From positions 1-36,403 of the forward strand of contig NZ_BCSH01000079.1 of NCBI RefSeq assembly GCF_001570765.1: 36,403 nucleotides of DNA, read 5' to 3'. Position 1 is the first letter of the stretch. Every line of letters starts with the position of its first letter. Shown here piece after piece: positions 31,412 through 36,403 of this stretch. A program made the translations under genes and the position numbers. Under the pieces are notes generated by a model that was given only the letters and a program-made list of their open reading frames with translations, did not search any database and was not told the origin of the DNA. The DNA is from Nocardiopsis listeri NBRC 13360. Lineage in GTDB: Bacteria; Actinomycetota; Actinomycetes; Streptosporangiales; Streptosporangiaceae.

Positions 31412-32974
31412 CTACAGCGAGATGCCGAGTGCCCAGGTCATCAGGCCGTACATGGTGCCGAGGATGAGGAACAGGGCCACGAGGTTGAGCCAGACTCCGC
31501 CCTTGATCATCTCGCCGATCTTCACGTAGCCCGAGCCGAAGGCGATCGCGTTCGGCGGGGTCGCCACCGGGAGCATGAACGCCATCGTGGCGGCGAGCGC
31601 GACCGGGACCACCAAGGCCAAGACGTCGATGTCCATGCCCATGGCCACGCCGCCCATGATCGGCAGGAACGTCGCCGCCGTCGCGGTGTTGCTGGTGAGC
31701 TCGGTGAGGAACAGGACCAACGCGCTGACGGCCAGGATCAGCACCCAGGTGGGCACCCCGGACAGGAAGGAGACCTGGGTGCCGACCCAGGTGCTCAATC
31801 CGGAGTCGGTGAACTGGGCGGAGATGGCCAGCCCGCCACCGAAGAGGAGCAGGACGCCCCAGGGCAGCTTGACCGCGGTCTCCCAGTCCATCAGCGGGGT
31901 CTTGCGGTCCACGGGGAGCAGGAACAGCAGGACCGCGACGGTCATCGCGATACCCGCGTCCGAGACGTTGCCGAGCCAGGGGGCGACGGCGGCGACCGGA
32001 GCGAGGTCGGCGATCATCGGGATGAAGATCCAGGACAGTGCCGCGAAGGCGAACACCGCCAGGACGAGCTTCTCGCCCCGGGACATGGCGCCCATCTTGT
32101 CGAGTTCCTCGCGGATCATCTCCTGAGCGCCCTCGACCTTCTTCACCTCCGGCTTGAAGAGGCGGGTCAGGACGAACCAGGCGATCAGCATGAAGACCGC
32201 GGCCAGCGGCACACCGGCCATCATCCACTGGCCGAAGCCGATCTGGATGTCGTGGGCGTCAGAGAGGTAACCGACCATCAGGACGTTGGGCGGGGTACCG
32301 ATCAGGGTGGCGACCGAGCCGATGGACGAGGAGTAGGCGATGCCCAACATGAGGGCGGTCGCGAAGTTCGCGTCCGTACGTCCACCACGGAACTGCGCGA
32401 TCAGCGCGATGACGGAGAGTCCGACCGGCAGCATCATCACGGCGGTGGCGGTGTTGGACACCCACATGGTGATGAAACCGGTGGCGATCATGAAGCCGCC
32501 GACCAGGCCGACCGTGTTCGACCCGACCTTGGAGACGATCGTCAGGGCGATGCGCTTGTGGAGGTTCCACTTCTGCATGGCCAGGGCCAGCATGAAGCCG
32601 CCCATGAACAGGAAGATCGTGTCGGAGCCGTACGCGGAGGCCACGTCCCCGACCGCGGCGCCTTCCACCATCAATGGGAAGAGCACCAGGGGGAGCAGCG
32701 AGGTCACCAGGATCGGAAGGGCCTCCGTGGCCCACCAGATGGCGATCCATACGGTGATCGCGGCGACGGCCGCGCCGTTGACGGACATGACCTCTTCGGT
32801 CTCGCCGTCGCCCAGCGGCAGCGGCATCTCCGGCATCACCAGGAAGACCAGGAGACCGAGCAGGGGGCCGAGGACGAGTCCGATGACACGGCCCCGAGTC
32901 ATCCCCTGCGAGGACTTCTCCTCGGGTTTGATCGACGGCGTGTCGGGTTTGTCGACGCCCTTCTGGGTCGCCAT
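31412..32974 (-). CDS. DASS (SLC13) family dicarboxylate transporter
   Basis: 520 residues, eleven or more membrane segments, of the divalent anion:sodium symporter family that carries succinate, malate, fumarate or citrate. The two repeat-related SNT motifs that bind sodium and carboxylate are present: SNTATAVMMLP (173-175) and SNTATAATFLP (428-430). GTPPNVL and ATPPNAIAFGSGYV are the matching loops. GGAGGA before the ATG at 32974 sets the start, five codons inside the longest open frame. It is divergent from the TAXI gene across a 251-base region. Sodium coupling and exact substrate are inferred from family. Confidence 0.93.
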   Translation of the reverse strand: MATQKGVDKPDTPSIKPEEKSSQGMTRGRVIGLVLGPLLGLLVFLVMPEMPLPLGDGETEEVMSVNGAAVAAITVWIAIWWATEALPILVTSLLPLVLFPLMVEGAAVGDVASAYGSDTIFLFMGGFMLALAMQKWNLHKRIALTIVSKVGSNTVGLVGGFMIATGFITMWVSNTATAVMMLPVGLSVIALIAQFRGGRTDANFATALMLGIAYSSSIGSVATLIGTPPNVLMVGYLSDAHDIQIGFGQWMMAGVPLAAVFMLIAWFVLTRLFKPEVKKVEGAQEMIREELDKMGAMSRGEKLVLAVFAFAALSWIFIPMIADLAPVAAVAPWLGNVSDAGIAMTVAVLLFLLPVDRKTPLMDWETAVKLPWGVLLLFGGGLAISAQFTDSGLSTWVGTQVSFLSGVPTWVLILAVSALVLFLTELTSNTATAATFLPIMGGVAMGMDIDVLALVVPVALAATMAFMLPVATPPNAIAFGSGYVKIGEMIKGGVWLNLVALFLILGTMYGLMTWALGISL

Positions 32975-33064
32975 GGTTTCCTCCTCCATTGAGCGCCGCT
33001 CCGTGTGGCGCCCGTATGCGGGGCCACTCGCGGGTTACCGCGGGATTGCCTCCGGGTTACGTCT

Positions 33065-33219
33065 TGACTCAATAGATAGTCAGTTCACAAAGGGGTGTGT
33101 GCAACGCAACTAACTGTTTCTTTGGATTCCTCTGACATTGGGCGACGTTGGGTGCATACCGTGGGACACGGAGTGAGGTGGGGTGACCCCCTCACCCCAC
33201 ACTCGACCCCGTCTAAGCT
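33065..33219. promoter_or_regulatory. Divergent promoter region, DASS and TAXI genes
   Basis: This locally AT-rich stretch contains TGACT-N8-AGTCA (33065-33082) and CACA-N6-TGTG (33086-33099) as possible regulator sites. TAAGCT (33214-33219) is a good -10 element for the TAXI gene, whose ATG at 33226 lies where transcription should start; no ribosome site is present, so that mRNA is probably leaderless. The neighbouring response regulator is the natural candidate for binding here. Confidence 0.4.
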
Positions 33220-33225
33220 GCGGGT

Positions 33226-34176
33226 ATGCGATCGCCCGGACCGACCAGACGGGCCGCCCTCCTGGGCGGTCTCGGTGCCCTCTCCATCGCGGCCATGAGC
33301 GGTTGCACGAGCGATCCCGCACCCGGTGTCCCCCGGATCGTCGTCGCCACCGGCCCACCTGGAGCCGTCTACCGCGAGATCGGTGCCGCCCTCGCGCGAC
33401 TGTTGGACGAACACCTGCCCGACCAAGAGGTCGTCACCGTCGAGACGGGCGCCTCCCACGACAACCTGCGCATGTTGGCCGACGACGAGGCCCACCTCGG
33501 CCTCGCCAACCTCGACTCCGTACTCGCCACCGACATCACCACCGAGGGATCCACGATCAGCGCGGTGGGCAGACTCTTCGACAGCTTCGTCCACCTGGCC
33601 GTGCGCGAGGACTCCCCCGTACGGTCGCTCTCCGACATCGAGGGGATGCGTGTCTCCCTGGGCACGGTCAACTCCGGCACCGAGTTCACCGCCGCGCAGA
33701 TCCTGGAGGTCACCGGGGTACGGCCCGAGGAGGTGCGGCTCGACCAGGCCGCGTCCGCCACGGCCCTGGACGCCGGCGACATCGACGCGATGTTCTCCCT
33801 GACCGGGCTCCCCACCCCCGCGATCGTCGACCTCGCCGAGGAACGGGCCCTGCGGCTGGTCGACCTGGCCGACACCGCCGACGCGATGGTCGGCGTGTAC
33901 CCGGAGTCGTACTTTCCGGCGACCATCCCCGCCACCACCTACAGCGGCATCCCGGCCTGCCCCACCATGTCGATCCCCAACCTGCTCCTGTGCCGCGGAG
34001 ACCTGCCGGACGAGCTCGTTCGACGGGTGACCGAAACCGTGTACACCGGCGCCGCGCGCCTGGCCGAACAGCGCCCGGAAGCCGCCCAGATCAACGTGCG
34101 CACCGGGATCTCCACCGGCGTCGTGCCCCTGCATCCCGGTGCCGAACAGTGGTATCGGGAGAGCAAGCCCTCGTAG
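33226..34176 (+). CDS. TAXI-family solute-binding lipoprotein
   Basis: 316 residues. The N-terminus TRRAALLGGLGALSIAAMSGC has a twin arginine followed by a lipobox (Cys27), so it is probably a Tat-exported lipoprotein. The body is a TAXI (TRAP-associated extracytoplasmic immunogenic) binding protein: IVVATGPPGAVYREIGAALARLL, ETGASHDNLRMLADDEAHLGLANLDSV, LGTVNSGTEFTAAQIL. TAXI proteins usually feed TRAP membrane subunits (DctQM), and none is nearby. Instead a dicarboxylate carrier and a histidine kinase/response regulator flank it, which suggests a sensory or carrier-assisting role. Confidence 0.9.
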   Translation: MRSPGPTRRAALLGGLGALSIAAMSGCTSDPAPGVPRIVVATGPPGAVYREIGAALARLLDEHLPDQEVVTVETGASHDNLRMLADDEAHLGLANLDSVLATDITTEGSTISAVGRLFDSFVHLAVREDSPVRSLSDIEGMRVSLGTVNSGTEFTAAQILEVTGVRPEEVRLDQAASATALDAGDIDAMFSLTGLPTPAIVDLAEERALRLVDLADTADAMVGVYPESYFPATIPATTYSGIPACPTMSIPNLLLCRGDLPDELVRRVTETVYTGAARLAEQRPEAAQINVRTGISTGVVPLHPGAEQWYRESKPS

Positions 34177-34178
34177 TA

Positions 34179-34199
34179 CCGGGCCCCGTCAGAGCCCGG
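34179..34199. terminator. Short hairpin between TAXI and kinase genes
   Basis: CCGGGC (34179-34184) and GCCCGG (34194-34199) flank a 9-base loop that contains the kinase stop codon. It could end both convergent transcripts, but the stem is short. Confidence 0.35.
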
Positions 34200-35616
34200 A
34201 AGGCCCATCGTCATCGTCCTCCTGCGGTGGGTCGGCCGGTGGCAGGACGATGACCACCCCAAGCCCAGGGCGCTCGTCGTCGGCCAGCCCGTCCCCCAGG
34301 ACGAGCCGTCCACCGGACTCCCGTACCAGATCGGCGACGATCGCCAGGCCGAGCCCCGTCCCCTCGATGTTCTGGTGGCTCGGAGAACGCCAGAACCGGC
34401 CCAGGGCGGCCTCACGCTCCTCCTCCGGCAACCCCGTGCCGTTGTCGAGCACCCCGATCCGTACCTCTTCGCCGTCGTCGGCGCGGATCTCGATCCGGTC
34501 GCCGCCGGAGAGCCGCATGGCGTTACTGAACAGCTCGTCGAGGATGCTGCCCAGGCCACCCGCCGGGGCGTGTGCCCACACCTGTTCGGGCAGGTCGGTG
34601 GTGACCTCGATGCCACGTGACTCTCCCAGGGCACGCCACCTGGGCACCCGGGTCTCGACCAGGGCCGTCAACTCCACCGCCTCGGTGCCGGTGACGCTCT
34701 CCAAACGGGTGGCGGCCAGCAGCGAGTTGAGCATCCGGTGCATCATCGTGGTCTCGTCGATGGCCACGGCGTGCGCCTCCACCGCGCCCTCCCCCTTCAG
34801 GTAGGGCGCCAGGTTCTCCACCGACAACCGCAGACTCGCCAGAGGGTTGCGCAGTTGGTGGGAGGCCTCCGAGACGAACGCGCGCTGCCGTTCCAGGGCT
34901 CGACGCACCACGTCGACCATGGTGTTGAAGGAATCGGTGAGCCTGCGCAGCTCGGGTGGGCCGCGTTCGGCGTCCACGTGCACGTCCAGGTCGCCCGCGG
35001 TCACCGCGGTGGTGGCCTCGTCCAGCCGATGGATGGGTTGCAGCACCCACCAGGACAAGGGCAACGAGGCCGCCACCAACAGGGCCAGTGGCACCAGGCT
35101 GAGCAAGGCCATCCACCCCCACGCGGTGAGGATGTCGGCGCCCAGCCCATCGGTGGAGGAGACCAGCACCACGGCACCGGCGACCTCGCTGTCACGGCCG
35201 ATCGGTTCGGCCACCACCAGTGGTTCGGAGTTCCACGGCCACACCGTGGTCGGTGGCTCCGGGCGTTCTCCGGCCAAGGCCGCGGTGATCCCCGCCCCCA
35301 TGTCCACGTCCGCGACCAGGGCACGCATCCGCTCACGGTCTCCGGACCCGGTCACGACCCCACCGTCGGGGGCGACCACGACCGTCGGGATCCCGTAGAG
35401 CTGCTCGTAACGGGACATCTCCTGGGCCAGGGCGTTGTCCCGGTCGGTCTCCAGCGCGGTGCGCGCGAGCGCCGCGAAACGACCGGCGTCCCCCAACCGG
35501 TCGACGTACACCTCTTGGGTCTCCTGCTGGGCGATCACCGCACCCAGAGGCGTGACAACGGCTCCGAACAGCACGAACGCCACCGGCAACAGGATCGTCA
35601 GCAGACGCCTGAGCAT
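34189..35616 (-). CDS. Sensor histidine kinase
   Basis: 475 residues. A membrane segment (about 5-30) is followed by an extracytoplasmic sensor of about 130 residues, a second segment (about 165-190), a HAMP linker, then HisKA with the phosphate-accepting His253 in SEASHQLRNPLASL, and an ATPase domain with N-box ELFSNAMRL (Asn365), DNGTGLP and GTGLGLAIV. The outer domain resembles single-Cache sensors of TctE-like kinases. It follows the response regulator gene after three bases. The C-terminal acidic tail (PPQEDDDDGPSG) is unusual. The adjacent TAXI protein and DASS transporter suggest a carboxylate stimulus. Confidence 0.92.
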   Translation of the reverse strand: MLRRLLTILLPVAFVLFGAVVTPLGAVIAQQETQEVYVDRLGDAGRFAALARTALETDRDNALAQEMSRYEQLYGIPTVVVAPDGGVVTGSGDRERMRALVADVDMGAGITAALAGERPEPPTTVWPWNSEPLVVAEPIGRDSEVAGAVVLVSSTDGLGADILTAWGWMALLSLVPLALLVAASLPLSWWVLQPIHRLDEATTAVTAGDLDVHVDAERGPPELRRLTDSFNTMVDVVRRALERQRAFVSEASHQLRNPLASLRLSVENLAPYLKGEGAVEAHAVAIDETTMMHRMLNSLLAATRLESVTGTEAVELTALVETRVPRWRALGESRGIEVTTDLPEQVWAHAPAGGLGSILDELFSNAMRLSGGDRIEIRADDGEEVRIGVLDNGTGLPEEEREAALGRFWRSPSHQNIEGTGLGLAIVADLVRESGGRLVLGDGLADDERPGLGVVIVLPPADPPQEDDDDGPSGL

Positions 35617-35619
35617 GGG

Positions 35620-36288
35620 TCAGCCCCCGTCGAGCACGTAACCGACCCCACGCACCGTACGAATGTGCACGGCGTCCCCGACCTTGTTGCGCAACGAGGC
35701 GATGTGGGTGTCCAGGGTTCGTGAGGAGGCCTCCCAGGCGGCGCCCCACACCTGGTCCAGGATCTGGTCCCGGGCCACCACGTTCGGCGCGCGTGAGACC
35801 AGCAGACGTAGGAGGTCGAACTCCTTACGCGTCAGTTGCAGGGGTTCGCCGCCGAGTTCGGCCCCCCTGGAGTCGACGTCGATGATCAGGTCCCCGGCGC
35901 GCAGCGGCGGGTTTTCCGGCTCGGGTTCGGCCCGCGCCGACCGGGTGCGGCGTAGTACCGCGTCGATGCGGGCGAGGAGTTCGGCCACTCCGAAGGGTTT
36001 GACCACGTAGTCGTCGGCCCCCGCCCGAAGACCCCGTACCCGGTCGCGTTCCTCGCTGCGCGCGGTCACCGCGATGATCGCGGTCTGGGGTCGCTCACGA
36101 AGACGACGTAGGAGGTCGATCCCGTCGGCGTCGGGGAGCCCGAGGTCGAGCAGGACGACGTCCGCGGCCGGTGCCGTGAGCGCCCGCTCCGCGGTGGCCA
36201 CCCGTTGGACGTCGAAGGAGGCGGAGCGCAGCGCGGTCACCAGTCCGCGTGCCACCCGGTCATCGTCCTCGACCACGAGAATGCGCAT
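35620..36288 (-). CDS. OmpR-family response regulator
   Basis: 222 residues. The receiver domain has acidic residues at 8-9 (VVEDDD), the phosphorylation site Asp48 (VVLLDLGLPD) and Lys97 (YVVKPFG). The C-terminal winged helix has LTRKEFDLLRLLVSRAPNVVARDQILDQVWG and SSRTLDTHIASLRNKVG...IRTVRGVGYVL. It is the first gene of the two-component operon and should activate or repress the neighbouring transport genes; its sites are not known. The ATG has no ribosome site. Confidence 0.94.
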   Translation of the reverse strand: MRILVVEDDDRVARGLVTALRSASFDVQRVATAERALTAPAADVVLLDLGLPDADGIDLLRRLRERPQTAIIAVTARSEERDRVRGLRAGADDYVVKPFGVAELLARIDAVLRRTRSARAEPEPENPPLRAGDLIIDVDSRGAELGGEPLQLTRKEFDLLRLLVSRAPNVVARDQILDQVWGAAWEASSRTLDTHIASLRNKVGDAVHIRTVRGVGYVLDGG

Positions 36289-36296
36289 GACTAGCC

Positions 36297-36302
36297 ATAG
36301 TA
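36297..36302 (-). promoter_or_regulatory. -10 element of the two-component operon
   Basis: On the minus strand, TACTAT ends eight bases before the response regulator ATG, and no Shine-Dalgarno sequence lies between. A leaderless or nearly leaderless mRNA is likely. The last 100 bases of the window beyond this site contain no gene that I can support. Confidence 0.45.
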
Positions 36303-36403
36303 GGCAGTACTGAGCACGGGCGACCCCGCTCCACGCCCTCCCCCCGCCCAGGCTCCCGCAGCGGGATGTACGGAGCGGCCTCCCACACGAGGCCAGATGA
36401 GTA

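Noticed and set aside
29936..32992. A 1018-codon open frame on the plus strand across the MFS gene and antisense to the DASS gene
   Set aside because: It is an open frame produced by high GC in alternative frames. Its translation is low-complexity (long runs rich in His, Gln, Asp, Arg, Gly), whereas the MFS and DASS frames show family motifs.
1..36403. Search for CRISPR arrays, tandem repeats, prophage or defence islands
   Set aside because: No regularly spaced repeats, cas genes, integrases, phage structural genes or recognisable restriction or defence operons were seen.

Overview
The window is high-GC chromosomal DNA from an actinomycete. A DUF397/DUF6879 pair, an IdeR/DmdR-type iron box, several genes whose -10 element sits so close to the ATG that the mRNA should be leaderless, GTG/TTG starts and many overlapping stop/start codons all point that way. 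The protein repertoire resembles Nocardiopsis or a near relative; that genus call is an inference, not something the sequence proves. No rRNA, CRISPR array, prophage, intact transposase or large biosynthetic cluster is visible.

Layout. 1-1.8 kb: DUF397 and DUF6879 genes, a DUF4265 gene and tRNA-Lys(TTT) with its terminator. 2.0-5.8 kb: a glycerate-use cluster (CdaR-type activator, glycerate kinase, GntP permease) behind a striking 25-bp inverted repeat. 5.8-11.6 kb: an S66 LD-carboxypeptidase, two DUF418-type membrane proteins, a TetR regulator, a GNAT acetyltransferase, and a DinB-like gene split by an in-frame TGA. 11.8-20.0 kb: the most unusual part. Two complete paralogous ABC importers of the NMT1/THI5-like type (ATPase, permease, lipoprotein) lie in tandem, separated by one small unknown gene. 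The second runs on into a RutA-like flavin monooxygenase and an isochorismatase-family (RutB-like) hydrolase. Both ATPase genes are preceded by an 18-codon reading frame with its own ribosome site, whose TGA overlaps the ATPase GTG. 20.1-24.5 kb: a DUF2795 gene and an iron-siderophore importer operon under an iron box. 24.5-26.1 kb: a wrecked aminoglycoside-phosphotransferase-like fragment, a DUF4287 gene and an alpha/beta hydrolase. 26.2-29.9 kb: NhaA antiporter with a structured leader, a structure-rich intergenic stretch, a cold-shock protein and a DEAD-box RNA helicase. 30.0-36.3 kb: a CynX-type MFS transporter, a DASS dicarboxylate transporter, an orphan TAXI solute-binding lipoprotein and a histidine kinase/response regulator pair.

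How the parts may work together. The 15.4-20.0 kb operon reads as uptake of a small N-heterocycle followed by oxidative ring opening and amide hydrolysis: a minimal Rut-like route with its own high-affinity importers, the second importer gene set being a diverged and partly homogenised copy. The 31.4-36.3 kb block reads as a sensing and uptake unit in which the TAXI protein, which lacks TRAP membrane partners, could be the extracytoplasmic sensor for the kinase and the DASS carrier the regulated transporter. The iron operon, glycerate operon and cold-shock pair are ordinary in kind but carry clear cis-regulatory sequences that are annotated separately.
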